From Sphingosinicella sp041916975 (GTDB lineage Bacteria > Pseudomonadota > Alphaproteobacteria > Sphingomonadales > Sphingomonadaceae): a DNA stretch of 64,000 nucleotides. Below are positions 1 to 8,557 of the stretch, piece after piece (positions within the stretch are counted from its first letter, which is position 1; every line of letters begins with the position of its first letter). The notes beneath the pieces are model-generated. The model searched no databases. It had not been told where the DNA came from and was given only the letters and a program-made list of their open reading frames with translations. The translations under genes and the position numbers were made by a program. The DNA lies in assembly GCF_041916975.1 (NCBI RefSeq), contig NZ_JAYRYK010000001.1, forward strand, positions 3,596,001 to 3,660,000, given 5' to 3'.

Positions 1-374
1 TCGTGAACATTTCCACGGCCTCGGTGCGTACCGGCCTTCCGAACCGGACAGCCTATGTTGCCTCCAAGGAGGGGCTCATGGGCTTCACGGCCAACCTTGC
101 GCGTGAACTCGGGCCCAGCAACATCCGCTGCAACGCGATCCTCCCCGGCCTTATCGACAATCCGCGCGGCCGCGCGCTCGCTGCGCGGGCAGCGGAAGAG
201 CAGGGGCGTAGCGTGGCCGAGGTCGAGGCGGAGATGCTGCGCTTCGTCTCGATGCGGTGCTGGATCGACCCGGCGGAGGTCGGCGACCTCGCGGTGTTCC
301 TTGCGTCACCAGCAGCGCGGCACATCACGGGGCAGTTCATCGGTGTCTGCGGCGGCGCGGAGTGGGAAGGCTGA
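1..374 (+). CDS. SDR family oxidoreductase, C-terminal part (cut by window edge)
   Basis: The reading frame is already open at the left edge and ends at a TGA at 372-374, so only about the last 123 residues are present. It carries the SDR catalytic pair as YVASK, preceded by a NISTAS stretch that supplies the usual catalytic Ser region, then the LARELGPSNIRCNAILPG segment and a C-terminal GQFIGVCGGAEW tail typical of short-chain dehydrogenases. The NAD(P)-binding glycine motif lies outside the window. The GTG at position 3 is an internal codon, not a start. The substrate cannot be told; the following GntR and BKACE genes suggest a catabolic cluster. Confidence 0.9.
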   Translation, partial: VNISTASVRTGLPNRTAYVASKEGLMGFTANLARELGPSNIRCNAILPGLIDNPRGRALAARAAEEQGRSVAEVEAEMLRFVSMRCWIDPAEVGDLAVFLASPAARHITGQFIGVCGGAEWEG

Positions 375-435
375 GCGCAGCGATGGACAGGAGCAGCGGC
401 TGCGTCCTAAAGAAAAGCCGAAAGGGACATCGTCG

Positions 436-1140
436 ATGACGACTGCTGCGCGCGCGACCCGGTTTGCACCGGTGCATCGCAATACATTGAAGGACCAGAG
501 CTATTCGGAACTCCGCCGTGCGCTCGTGACCGGCCGCTTCCAGCCGGGTGAGCACGTGACGGTGAAGCTGCTCGCCGAACAGCTCGGTTCCGGCATCATG
601 CCTGTGCGCGAGTCCATGCAGCGGCTGGTGGCGGAAGGCGCGCTCGTCAATCTGCCAAGCGGCCGGGTGTGCGTTCCATCTCTGACGCGCGCGGAGTTCG
701 ACGAGATCATCGAGATCCGGATGCTCCTCGAACCGCACTGCTGCCGCAAGGCCGCAGCTGCCATGACCGACGCGATCTTCGCCGAGATATCGGAAGGGCA
801 GGCGCGACTTCGCGCCGCCGCCGCAGGCGAGAATCCGGAGGCGGCGCTGTGGGCCAATCACCAATATCATTTCGGTATCTACCGCCAGGCCGGTTCGCGG
901 CAGATGCTCGCGCTTATCGAATCCGTATGGCTGCGCTTCGGGCCCATGATGACGCACAGCCAGGCTGGCGGTGCCGGGGCGCAGGAATATCTGGAGGCCG
1001 AGCTCAAGACGCAGGAAGAGCTGCTGGCCGCCCTCGCGGCGCACGACGGCGCGCGATCGGCGAAGCTGATGGCCAGCATCATTCAGTGCACGGCCCGCTG
1101 GTATCACAAATCTTATCCGTTCGCGGAGGATGTTGAATAA
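436..1140 (+). CDS. GntR family transcriptional regulator (FCD subfamily)
   Basis: A 234-residue protein with an N-terminal winged helix (about residues 15-80, containing SYSELRRALVTGRFQPGEHV and VRESMQRLVAEGALV) and an all-helical FCD-type ligand domain with NHQYHFGIYRQAGS as the likely metal-binding histidine segment. The ATG at 436 is chosen because AAAGGGA at 421-427 is a good ribosome binding site and the helix-turn-helix begins soon after; the open frame upstream is an extension with no homologous look. FCD regulators usually respond to small organic acids. A TTTGATCAAA palindrome lies immediately downstream, in front of the BKACE gene, and again at 5627-5636, so this protein is the obvious candidate to bind it (inference). 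Confidence 0.9.
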   Translation: MTTAARATRFAPVHRNTLKDQSYSELRRALVTGRFQPGEHVTVKLLAEQLGSGIMPVRESMQRLVAEGALVNLPSGRVCVPSLTRAEFDEIIEIRMLLEPHCCRKAAAAMTDAIFAEISEGQARLRAAAAGENPEAALWANHQYHFGIYRQAGSRQMLALIESVWLRFGPMMTHSQAGGAGAQEYLEAELKTQEELLAALAAHDGARSAKLMASIIQCTARWYHKSYPFAEDVE

Positions 1141-1141
1141 T

Positions 1142-1151
1142 TTTGATCAAA
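1142..1151. promoter_or_regulatory. Palindromic operator candidate TTTGATCAAA before the BKACE gene
   Basis: A perfect 10-bp palindrome in the 84-bp gap between the GntR regulator and the BKACE gene. The same 10 bp form the core of a 16-bp perfect palindrome at 5624-5639. An AT-rich stretch with promoter-like TAGTAT follows at 1164-1169. Binding by the adjacent GntR protein is inferred from proximity and recurrence. Confidence 0.5.
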
Positions 1152-1224
1152 TATCATAGATCATAGTATTGACGTTCGTGGTGGTTTGCGCCAACCCGGT
1201 GCGTGTCGTGCACAGGGGAAAATC

Positions 1225-2160
1225 ATGCGTAAATCTCGGAAAACGATCATCACATGCGCCGTCACCGGCTCGATCCACACGCCATCTATGTCGCCGTACC
1301 TGCCGATCACCCCAGACGAGATCGCCGAACAATCGATCGCGGCGGTGGAAGCAGGCGCAGCGATCGTTCACCTGCATGCGCGCGATCCGGCTGATGGCCG
1401 TCCGACGCCTGACCCCGACGTGTTTGCGGGCTTCCTGCCGCGCATCAAGCAGGCGACCGACGCCGTGCTCAATCTCACGACAGGCGGCGCACCGGGGTTC
1501 ACGATGGATGATCGTCTTGCTGCGCCCGTACGTTTCCAGCCCGAGCTGACCTCGCTCAACATGGGCTCGATCAACTTCGGCGTGTTCGGGCTCGCGGAGC
1601 GCGAACAGCCGTGGAAGCACGAATGGGAAAAGCCGTTCCTGCAAGGTTCGCACGCCGCGCCGCAATCGAATACGTTCGCGCAGATCGAGCGTGTGATCCG
1701 GGAGCTCCACGAAGGCTGCGGCACACGCTTCGAATTCGAATGCTACGATGTCGGCCATCTCTACACGCTGGCACACTATGCCGACAAAGGCCTGCTGAAG
1801 CCGCCGTACTTCGTGCAGTGCATCTTCGGCATTCTCGGCGGTATCGGCGCGGATATCGATCATCTCGCACACATGCGCAACACGGCGGACCGATTGTTCG
1901 GCGATGACTATTACCTGTCGTGCTTCGCGATCGGTCGTAACCAGATGCCGTTCGTCACGACGTGTGCCGCGATGGGCGGCAACGTGCGTGTTGGCCTGGA
2001 AGACAGTCTCTACATCGGCAAGGGACAACTCGCGACGAGCAACGCGCAGCAGGTCACGAAGGTGCGGTCGATCCTCGAAGAGCTGGGGCTCGAAATCGCA
2101 ACGCCCGCCGAAGCACGCGAGATGCTCGCGCTCAAGGGCGGAGATCGCGTCGCGTTCTGA
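1225..2160 (+). CDS. BKACE (DUF849) beta-keto acid cleavage enzyme
   Basis: A 311-residue protein of the family typified by 3-keto-5-aminohexanoate cleavage enzyme, which exchanges a beta-keto acid with acetyl-CoA to give acetoacetate and a new acyl-CoA. The zinc-binding HxH is visible as HLHARDP (His49, His51); TGSIHTPSMSP near the N-terminus and the late GLEDSLYIGKG segment, which holds a family Glu, agree. The usual early Glu is not in the same place, as in the sub-group with an IHTPSMSP motif. AGGGGAA at 1214-1220 sets the ATG at 1225. A strong terminator follows. The true keto acid is unknown; the Gfo/Idh enzyme and permease nearby suggest a small amino or sugar acid pathway. Confidence 0.88.
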   Translation: MRKSRKTIITCAVTGSIHTPSMSPYLPITPDEIAEQSIAAVEAGAAIVHLHARDPADGRPTPDPDVFAGFLPRIKQATDAVLNLTTGGAPGFTMDDRLAAPVRFQPELTSLNMGSINFGVFGLAEREQPWKHEWEKPFLQGSHAAPQSNTFAQIERVIRELHEGCGTRFEFECYDVGHLYTLAHYADKGLLKPPYFVQCIFGILGGIGADIDHLAHMRNTADRLFGDDYYLSCFAIGRNQMPFVTTCAAMGGNVRVGLEDSLYIGKGQLATSNAQQVTKVRSILEELGLEIATPAEAREMLALKGGDRVAF

Positions 2161-2175
2161 TCGGTGAAAAGGGGA

Positions 2176-2200
2176 GGGCGGGATTTGATCCCGCCCTTTT
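2176..2200. terminator. Bidirectional intrinsic terminator between convergent BKACE and Gfo/Idh genes
   Basis: GGGCGGGAT (2176-2184) pairs perfectly with ATCCCGCCC (2188-2196) around a 3-nt loop, followed by TTTT on the plus strand. On the minus strand the stem is followed by CCCTTTT, so it can serve both genes. It overlaps the stop codon of the Gfo/Idh gene. Confidence 0.85.
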
Positions 2201-3294
2201 CAGGTCTGGCACTCTATCGCGACGTTCCGGCCTGCGCTCGCATAGATCGCTTCGAGCACGGTGAGAGCCGCGATCCCTGCATCGGCGCCGGTCCCCGGCG
2301 GAGTGCCGCTGCGGAGTTCGGCCGCAAAGGCATCGATCTGCGCGCGGAAATGGTCGGGTGCCGGATCACCGTCGAGCACGATCTGGCGTGTGCCGTCGGC
2401 ATCGGTCAGGTAAAGTGCGTGCGCGTAGTGGAATATGCGAAGCGCGCCGCGCGTGCCATGGATATGGATGCTACCCGGATTGGTCTGCCATGCGCCGCCC
2501 GGGTGATAACCGTCCGCATCCCAGCTTGCGCCCCAGCTGAACTGGCCTTCTGCCGGCAGCTGTGTCGGCCAGGCGCCGTCTTCATAGAGCAGGTGCCCCG
2601 TCGCGCCGTTCGCAAGGCCGAGAATTGCATATTCGGTTTCCAGAGCATCGCCCGAACGATTGCCGCGCCCGCTTGCCCACGCAATGGGACTGTCCGCAAG
2701 CCAGGCGAATGCATCGATCAGGTGGACGCCATGGTCGACGAGACCCATGCCGGTGCCGCCGATTCCGCCTTCGGGATAGTGCCACGGCGGCAGCGCCGCG
2801 CGCGATGCTGGCCCGCGCCCGCCGACGAAATCCTCGCGGAGCAGGATCACGTCTCCGATCGCGCCATCCGCGATCAAGGCGCGCGCCTGCTTCAGGGCGG
2901 GCAGGTGGCGGTAACTCGCACCGTAACTGAGCGGGACGCCTGCGGCATCGCACAGTCTCCGCATCTCCTCGGCATCCGCGCGTGTTGTTGCCATCGGTTT
3001 CTCGATGAGAATGGCACGGCCTGCGGCGGCAACATCGGCAACGATCTGCAGGCGACTTGCGGGCGGCGTCAGAATGCACACGATATCGAGCGGTTCCGCC
3101 GCCAGCATGTCCCGGTGGTCCGTATAAGCGGCAGCACCGCACGCCTCAGCCGCCTCTGCGACACGTTTCGGATCAGCGTCGCACCGCGCAGTCACCTCGA
3201 CGGCATCGGAGCGCCGGTACGCCTCCAGATGGAGGCGCCCGACGCCGCCGATGCCGACGAGGCCGACACGGAGACGGTTCGCGTGGTCGCTCAG
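2200..3294 (-). CDS. Gfo/Idh/MocA family NAD(P)-dependent oxidoreductase
   Basis: An approximately 364-residue oxidoreductase. The Rossmann motif reads VGLVGIGGVGRLH and the family EKP triad is present as LIEKPMA; the C-terminal half has the expected alpha/beta substrate domain. No ATG, GTG or TTG lies upstream of the Rossmann motif. The only sensible start is a CTG at 3294-3292, which overlaps the TGA of the upstream TonB receptor (CTGA) and sits 7 nt after GAGGG. Starting at the GTG near 3195 would delete the nucleotide-binding site. It is therefore probably translated by coupling to the receptor gene. The substrate is likely a sugar, sugar acid or cyclitol, but nothing here decides it. Confidence 0.85.
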   Translation of the reverse strand: MSDHANRLRVGLVGIGGVGRLHLEAYRRSDAVEVTARCDADPKRVAEAAEACGAAAYTDHRDMLAAEPLDIVCILTPPASRLQIVADVAAAGRAILIEKPMATTRADAEEMRRLCDAAGVPLSYGASYRHLPALKQARALIADGAIGDVILLREDFVGGRGPASRAALPPWHYPEGGIGGTGMGLVDHGVHLIDAFAWLADSPIAWASGRGNRSGDALETEYAILGLANGATGHLLYEDGAWPTQLPAEGQFSWGASWDADGYHPGGAWQTNPGSIHIHGTRGALRIFHYAHALYLTDADGTRQIVLDGDPAPDHFRAQIDAFAAELRSGTPPGTGADAGIAALTVLEAIYASAGRNVAIECQT

Positions 3295-5579
3295 AAGTTC
3301 ACCCTCGCCTCGATGCCGATCGAGCGCGGCGTGTTGATGTAGACGCGGGCGCGGCCCGGTGTTTCGACCGCTGCCGCGACGTTGTCGGAAAGACTGGCGC
3401 GCTCGTCGGTCAGGTTCTTCACATAGGCTGCGATCTCGTAGTTGCCGAAGCGAACCCCGCCGCGCACGTTCACGATCTCGTAGCTTGGCCGGATACGCGG
3501 AACGAGTGTGCCGGTATCGGGATCGGTGTTGGCGTTGTTGCCGCTCGTGCTTTTGCCGATGTAGCGATAGTCGCCGTAAACGAACCCGTCGATCGCGTCG
3601 CTGAGCGGGAAATCATAGGACGCTGCAAAGCTTGCCGTGTACTTCGCAATTTCCGGAACCCTGTCGCCCTTCGCGCGGCGCGTGGTGAGCACGGTCTCAG
3701 TGAATTTCGCATCCGTGTAGCCGAACGCCGCGTCAAGGCTCAGACCTTCTGCGGGGCGCAGCGTTGCCTCAATCTCGATGCCTTCGCTCTTCGCCTTGCC
3801 GGCGTTCCCTCTGAAACCGAAGCCGCATTGCAGGCGCACCAATTGCTGAATGCTGCTCCAGTCGATGCGGAAGGCGGTAGCGTTCAGCGTCAGCTTGCGA
3901 TCGAACGCGCGGGACTTCACGCCGGCTTCGTAGCTCCACACGCTGTCCGACTTGAACGACCCCACGCTGTCGTTTGAGAGGCCGAGCTCGGCGAGTTCAT
4001 CGAGGCAGCCGAACGAGGCGGGGATCAGTGCGTTGACGCCGCCCGGCCGGAAACCCTTGGCGGCGGTCGCGAAGATCTGGTTGTCGTCGGCGAACTTGTA
4101 TTGAAGCGAGAACTTCGGCGTGACGCCGCTCTCGCCGCTGCTCTTCTCCGGCACCACCGAAGGGCCGCCATTGGCGAGGCCGTCCGCCGTTTTCGACGAG
4201 GTCGTGCGAACATGGAATGCGCGCAAACCCGCGATGGCGGAAAGTTGCGGCACGATTTCGTAGATGATCTCGGTATAGGCGGCCTTTTCAACCTGCTTCA
4301 CCGGATTCTCGGTGACGTAGACGAGGTCTGTGCCCAGCGGGAAACCGTTCGCCCCTTCGAAGGCGGCGTCGAGGCCCGGAATGATGTTGGGCGGATAGGC
4401 GTACTTGCCCTTGTTGTGGGCATAATAGAGGCCCGAGACGAATTCGAACGGCCCGCCGAACGAAGATGCGAAGCGGACTTCCTGGATGAAGTTGTCGCGA
4501 TTGTTGCGCACTTCCACCGAGGTCGGGATCGGGGGAACGCCGAACGCAGCCGCGATGAAATCCGTCTGGTCGTCGATGTCGCGCGAGCGCCGATGGAAAT
4601 ATGAACTCGCCGAGGTGAACGTGCCGAAATCGCGCTGCAGCTTGATGTCGAAGGAGGCGAGCAGCCATTTGTCGCGTGACGCTTCGGGCACGTCGAATTG
4701 GCGACGCTGAATCAGGGAGGTCGGTTCCAGAACCACCGGCCCTGAGCCCGGAAGCGTAAGATCGGTGAACGGATAGCCGTTCATCCGGGTCTCCTGATAG
4801 AGCACGCGCGGCGTCAGGCTGAGATCTTCGGTGGGCTTGAACAGCATCGCGATCGACGCGCCGTTCGTTCGGGTTCGCGCGACGTTGTCGATCGTCGTCG
4901 TCGCGCCTTCCGGGCCGAACTCGCGTTTCATGAAGCCCGCATCATACTGGTGGATGCCGACCATGCGGACGGCGATCTTGTCCGTCACGAGCGGCAGGTT
5001 GATCATGGCGTCGAATTGGTAGCTCGGCCGGTCCGCACCGTGCGTGTCCGCGATGCCGGCATGAACGCGGCCTGACATTTCGCCCGCATCGGGCTGCGCG
5101 GTCACGAGCCGCACGGTGCCGCCCATCGACCGGCCGCCATAAAGCGTGCCCTGGGGCCCGCGCAGCACCTCGATGCGCGACACGTCGACGACGCGGGGAT
5201 CGAGCGATTCAGGCACGGGCGTTTCATCGATGTAGAAGCCCGTGGTGTTGCGGTCGCCGATCCCGCGAATGGCGATCGTGCGGGAATTGGTCGTACCCTC
5301 CGCCGAGGTGCCGAAGGTGAGGTTGGGCACAGAGGTCGCATAGTCCGCGAAGGTTGTGGCGGCCTGACGCTGCAGGGTTTCCGCTGTCATCACATGGATG
5401 CTCATTGGGACATTCTGAAGCGTTTCGCTGCGCCGCGTCGCGGTAACGATGATCTCGTCCGTGGCAACGGTTTCGGCGGCGTGCGCACCGGCAGGTGCGA
5501 TCGCCTGTAAGACCGGAAGCAGGCTTGCGGCTCCCAACAGCAGCCGGCTTACGATCCGTGTGTATCCCTGATTTCCCAT
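3291..5579 (-). CDS. TonB-dependent receptor 1
   Basis: A 762-residue outer-membrane receptor. A signal peptide (roughly residues 1-34, ending AGAHAAE) is followed by the Ton-box region DEIIVTATRR, the plug domain with RIEVLRGPQGTLYGGRSMGG, and a 22-strand-type barrel ending in the usual terminal Phe (ARVNF). The ATG at 5579 follows AAGGGGG; a longer open frame upstream lacks a signal peptide. The gene leads an apparent operon with the Gfo/Idh enzyme, whose start overlaps its stop. Its promoter region carries a 16-bp palindrome, and the APC permease is divergent from it, so both may be co-regulated. The ligand is unknown. Confidence 0.93.
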   Translation of the reverse strand: MGNQGYTRIVSRLLLGAASLLPVLQAIAPAGAHAAETVATDEIIVTATRRSETLQNVPMSIHVMTAETLQRQAATTFADYATSVPNLTFGTSAEGTTNSRTIAIRGIGDRNTTGFYIDETPVPESLDPRVVDVSRIEVLRGPQGTLYGGRSMGGTVRLVTAQPDAGEMSGRVHAGIADTHGADRPSYQFDAMINLPLVTDKIAVRMVGIHQYDAGFMKREFGPEGATTTIDNVARTRTNGASIAMLFKPTEDLSLTPRVLYQETRMNGYPFTDLTLPGSGPVVLEPTSLIQRRQFDVPEASRDKWLLASFDIKLQRDFGTFTSASSYFHRRSRDIDDQTDFIAAAFGVPPIPTSVEVRNNRDNFIQEVRFASSFGGPFEFVSGLYYAHNKGKYAYPPNIIPGLDAAFEGANGFPLGTDLVYVTENPVKQVEKAAYTEIIYEIVPQLSAIAGLRAFHVRTTSSKTADGLANGGPSVVPEKSSGESGVTPKFSLQYKFADDNQIFATAAKGFRPGGVNALIPASFGCLDELAELGLSNDSVGSFKSDSVWSYEAGVKSRAFDRKLTLNATAFRIDWSSIQQLVRLQCGFGFRGNAGKAKSEGIEIEATLRPAEGLSLDAAFGYTDAKFTETVLTTRRAKGDRVPEIAKYTASFAASYDFPLSDAIDGFVYGDYRYIGKSTSGNNANTDPDTGTLVPRIRPSYEIVNVRGGVRFGNYEIAAYVKNLTDERASLSDNVAAAVETPGRARVYINTPRSIGIEARVNF

Positions 5580-5623
5580 TTTATCCCCCTTGTTGGCGCC
5601 GTGCGCTGGATTGCATAATAGTG

Positions 5624-5639
5624 ATCTTTGATCAAAGAT
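5624..5639. promoter_or_regulatory. 16-bp perfect palindrome between TonB receptor 1 and the APC permease
   Basis: ATCTTTGATCAAAGAT is its own reverse complement. Its core TTTGATCAAA (5627-5636) is identical to the site at 1142-1151. On the minus strand it lies between TTTATC and TATTAT hexamers (16-nt spacing), which would serve the receptor; on the plus strand a TTGCAT at 5611-5616 precedes it. Such a position suits a repressor site acting in both directions. GntR control is inferred. Confidence 0.6.
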
Positions 5640-5796
5640 AAAAATGCAACCGATTCGTGAAGCATGGCGAAACGGGACAAACAGGTTGCCGATTGGCACG
5701 CGCTGTTGGTGCTGGCGGGAAGATGGGCAATACGGCTTTCAGGGGGATTGCGGATGCAAGGGTGGGGGATGGCAGGGACAGCCGTGGAGGCGCCCA

Positions 5797-7203
5797 GTGG
5801 CTGAGGTTCAGCGGCTTGCAGGCCGGATCGGCCGCTTTCAGCTTTTCGCGCTCGGCTTCGGCTCGATCATCGGGTCGGCGTGGGTGGTAATCCTGAACCG
5901 CTGGCTTGCCGAAGCGGGGCCTGTCGGTGCCGTGCTCGGTTTTGTCGCGGGTGGCATCGCCGTTGTCTGTATCGGGGCGTGCTATGCCGAGCTTACGGCG
6001 CGTGTGCCGAAGACAGGCGGGGATTTCACGTTCGCGCTGGCGGCGTTCGGGCCCAGACTTGCCTTTTTCGTCGGATGGTTCACGGCGCTCGGGTGGATTT
6101 CGGTCACGGTGTTCGAAGGACTTGCGGTCGCGTGGGTGGTCGAGCTGCTGCTGCCGGGTCTCGACGATGTCGTGCTCTACACGCTGTTCGATGCGCCGGT
6201 GACGCGCAATCAGCTCCTGATCGGCACGGCTGGCGCGCTCGTGATGACGATCGTCAATTATCTGGGCGGCGCCGCGTCGGCACGGTTCCAGGGGCTGCTC
6301 ACCTATGGCTTCCTCGCTGTCGCGCTGGTGCTCCTTCTCGCGATGGCGGGGACCGGCGACACGGCGCTCCTGCTGCCCGCCTTTCCCGCAATGCCCGGTG
6401 GCGCGCCGTGGTGGCACGGCAGCCTTGCGATCTTCGCCAGCTGCGCGTTTCTGCTGAATGGCTTCCAGACGATCGCTCAGGCGGTCGAGGAGCGCGCCAG
6501 CGGGATTTCGCTTCGCACCATCGCGCGTGTGATGATCACCTCGATCGGGGCGGCGGCGCTGTTCTACTGTCTCGCCGTAACGGCGGCGGCGATGATGAAG
6601 CCGTGGTCCGAACTCGCGGGCGCGGACCTCGCGATGGTCGAGGCCGTGCGCGGTCTGCCGATGGGGGATACGCTTGCGCGTATTCTGCTCGTGATCCTGC
6701 TTGCATCGCTATTGAAGACCTGGAATGGCGTCTATTTCGCCGGAACACGAACGCTGTACGGGCTTGCGGCGCAGGGTTTTCTGCCGCGCGGGATGACCAA
6801 CCTGCATCCGCGGTTCGGCTCGCCGTACCGGATCGTCCTCATCATCGGGGCGATCAACGTGGGGGGGTTATTGCTCGGGCGCGGCGCGGTGGGGCTGCTC
6901 GTCGATACCAGCGCGACGAGCATCGTGATCTGCTTCGTGCTGTGCTGCGCGGCGGTCTTCGTGCTCAGGCGGAAGCAGGCGCAGGTACCTGAATTCGTGG
7001 TGCCGGGCGGCCGTGTCGTGATCGGCTTCGCCTTCCTTGCGGCGCTCACGATGGCGGCCTCCGCGCTCGTCACGCCGCTGCTGCGCAGCGCGTTTCCGGT
7101 TGAATATCTCATCCTTGGCGGATGGGCCGGGCTCGGTGCATTGACGCTGGTGCTTCGGCGGAAAGCGTACGACGGCACAGGCCCCCGATCGCAAGAACCA
7201 TGA
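5797..7203 (+). CDS. APC superfamily amino acid permease
   Basis: A 468-residue inner-membrane transporter with about 12 predicted hydrophobic spans. The first span shows the APC glycine signature as GFGSIIGSAWV, and KTGGDFTFALAAFGP plus NGFQTIAQAVEE match conserved loops of amino acid:proton symporters. The start is GTG at 5797: GGAGG at 5786-5790 lies 6 nt upstream and the first span begins about 17 residues later, whereas the open frame upstream is Gly/Trp/Cys-rich and unlikely to be translated. It is divergent from TonB receptor 1 over a shared palindrome and overlaps the POT transporter tail-to-tail by 95 nt. The transported amino acid is not evident. Confidence 0.85.
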   Translation: MAEVQRLAGRIGRFQLFALGFGSIIGSAWVVILNRWLAEAGPVGAVLGFVAGGIAVVCIGACYAELTARVPKTGGDFTFALAAFGPRLAFFVGWFTALGWISVTVFEGLAVAWVVELLLPGLDDVVLYTLFDAPVTRNQLLIGTAGALVMTIVNYLGGAASARFQGLLTYGFLAVALVLLLAMAGTGDTALLLPAFPAMPGGAPWWHGSLAIFASCAFLLNGFQTIAQAVEERASGISLRTIARVMITSIGAAALFYCLAVTAAAMMKPWSELAGADLAMVEAVRGLPMGDTLARILLVILLASLLKTWNGVYFAGTRTLYGLAAQGFLPRGMTNLHPRFGSPYRIVLIIGAINVGGLLLGRGAVGLLVDTSATSIVICFVLCCAAVFVLRRKQAQVPEFVVPGGRVVIGFAFLAALTMAASALVTPLLRSAFPVEYLILGGWAGLGALTLVLRRKAYDGTGPRSQEP

Positions 7204-8557
7204 TGCCCGCCAGCAGGCCGATCCCTGCGTGCATCAACCAGAATGCGGACGCATCCAGCCTGTCCAGCCAGCCCCCGATCCAGCCGGTCGTACCGTTCGC
7301 CAGAAACAGGTGGAGGTAATAAAGGCCCATCATCGTCGAAACGATCGCGGGCGGGGAGACGCGCGCATAGAGCGCGAGCGAGACGGGATAGATATGCGCG
7401 AACGCCGTGCTTCCGAGCACATGGAACACCACGAGCGTCGCAAGGCCGACCTTCGTGCCCTCCGCGTCCGCCATCCAGGATGCCCCGGCCAGCAGCACAT
7501 AGGCCGCGACGGAAAACAGGCAGCCGATCGCGATCCGCGTGATTTCCGTAGGTGCGATGCCGATTGTCGCCATCCGCCTCCAGAACCACATCACGCCGAG
7601 CAGGCAGGCGATCGACGCGAGCATGTCGATCGTGATCAGCCACGTCGTCGGCATACGCGTGCCGAAAACCTCCAGCGCTGCCGACGTATCCGACCAGATG
7701 AGATAAGCGTTGAACATCTGCTGATTGCCGATTGCGGCGAGCGCGAGCACTGGAATCAGGGCAAGCAGAACGAAGGTGGATTTCCATTCGCCGGTCGTCA
7801 GCGACCAGCGCTCTGCACGCCGCGCCCGCACCTTCGGCGCCGGGTCTTTCGGCAGATGGCGCTGCCCAGCGAGATATACGCCGAGGCCGATCGCCATCCC
7901 CACGCCTGCGGCCGCGAAACCGTATCGCCACCCGAGCGTCTCGCCGAGCGTCCCCGCAACGAGCGGCGCCGCGATGACACCGGCGTTCACGGCGAGCGTG
8001 TAGATATGGTAGGCGTCGGCCCGGCGGGCATCGTCCGTGCCGTAGAGCGCATTGATCTGCGCGGCGAGGTTGCCCTTGAAGCAGCCGATCCCGAACACGA
8101 GCAGGAGCAGCGCGGGAAGGAACGCGGCTTCGCTCATCATCAGAAAGTGCCCGGCGATCATCAGGACGCTGCCCGTAATCACCGTGGATGTGCGCCCGAG
8201 AAAACGATCGGCGATAAAGCCGCCGAGGATGGGCGTCAGGTAGATGAAGCTGCCGTAGATGCCGAAGATCGCGGAGGCGAGCGCTGTCGTCTGCATCGGG
8301 CCGAACAGTGCTTCGAGCGCGTCGCGCACGACCCTGAAACCCGCCACGCTTTCGATGTGGCCGGGCTGGAGCAGCGTATCGACCAGATACAGAACCAGCA
8401 GCGTCTGCATACCGTACTGGGCGAAGCGCTCCCACGCTTCAGTCACGGCGATAAAGCCGAGCGCGCGCGGATGGCCGAAGAAACCGGCCGGGCCGCCGGG
8501 ACGCGCCAGCTTCAACGTCTCACGGCTGCGGCTGGAAATATTTCGGTGGGCGGCCAT
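7109..8557 (-). CDS. POT/PTR family proton-dependent oligopeptide transporter
   Basis: A 482-residue MFS-type peptide symporter. The POT hallmark E..ERF.YYG appears as VTEAWERFAQYGMQTLLVLYL, followed by LTPILGGFIADRFLGR and GIGCFKGNLAAQ. Many hydrophobic spans run through the protein. I take the ATG at 8557, which overlaps the end of the AraC gene by 38 nt; a TTG at 8515 just after the AraC stop is the alternative and would also keep every span. The C-terminal 31 codons overlap the end of the APC gene on the other strand. Peptide uptake fits the peptidase-rich content of the window, and the AraC gene just upstream is a plausible regulator. Confidence 0.88.
   Translation of the reverse strand: MAAHRNISSRSRETLKLARPGGPAGFFGHPRALGFIAVTEAWERFAQYGMQTLLVLYLVDTLLQPGHIESVAGFRVVRDALEALFGPMQTTALASAIFGIYGSFIYLTPILGGFIADRFLGRTSTVITGSVLMIAGHFLMMSEAAFLPALLLLVFGIGCFKGNLAAQINALYGTDDARRADAYHIYTLAVNAGVIAAPLVAGTLGETLGWRYGFAAAGVGMAIGLGVYLAGQRHLPKDPAPKVRARRAERWSLTTGEWKSTFVLLALIPVLALAAIGNQQMFNAYLIWSDTSAALEVFGTRMPTTWLITIDMLASIACLLGVMWFWRRMATIGIAPTEITRIAIGCLFSVAAYVLLAGASWMADAEGTKVGLATLVVFHVLGSTAFAHIYPVSLALYARVSPPAIVSTMMGLYYLHLFLANGTTGWIGGWLDRLDASAFWLMHAGIGLLAGIMVLAIGGLCRRTLSAEAPASMHRARPIRQG

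Noticed and set aside
55..435. Long open frame upstream of the GntR regulator in the same frame
   Set aside because: It overlaps the SDR gene in another frame, is Arg/Ser-rich like a shadow frame, and the ATG at 436 has a good ribosome site.
5644..5796. ATG-started extension of the APC permease
   Set aside because: The segment is Gly/Trp/Cys-rich and unlike a transporter N-terminus; GTG at 5797 has GGAGG at ideal spacing.
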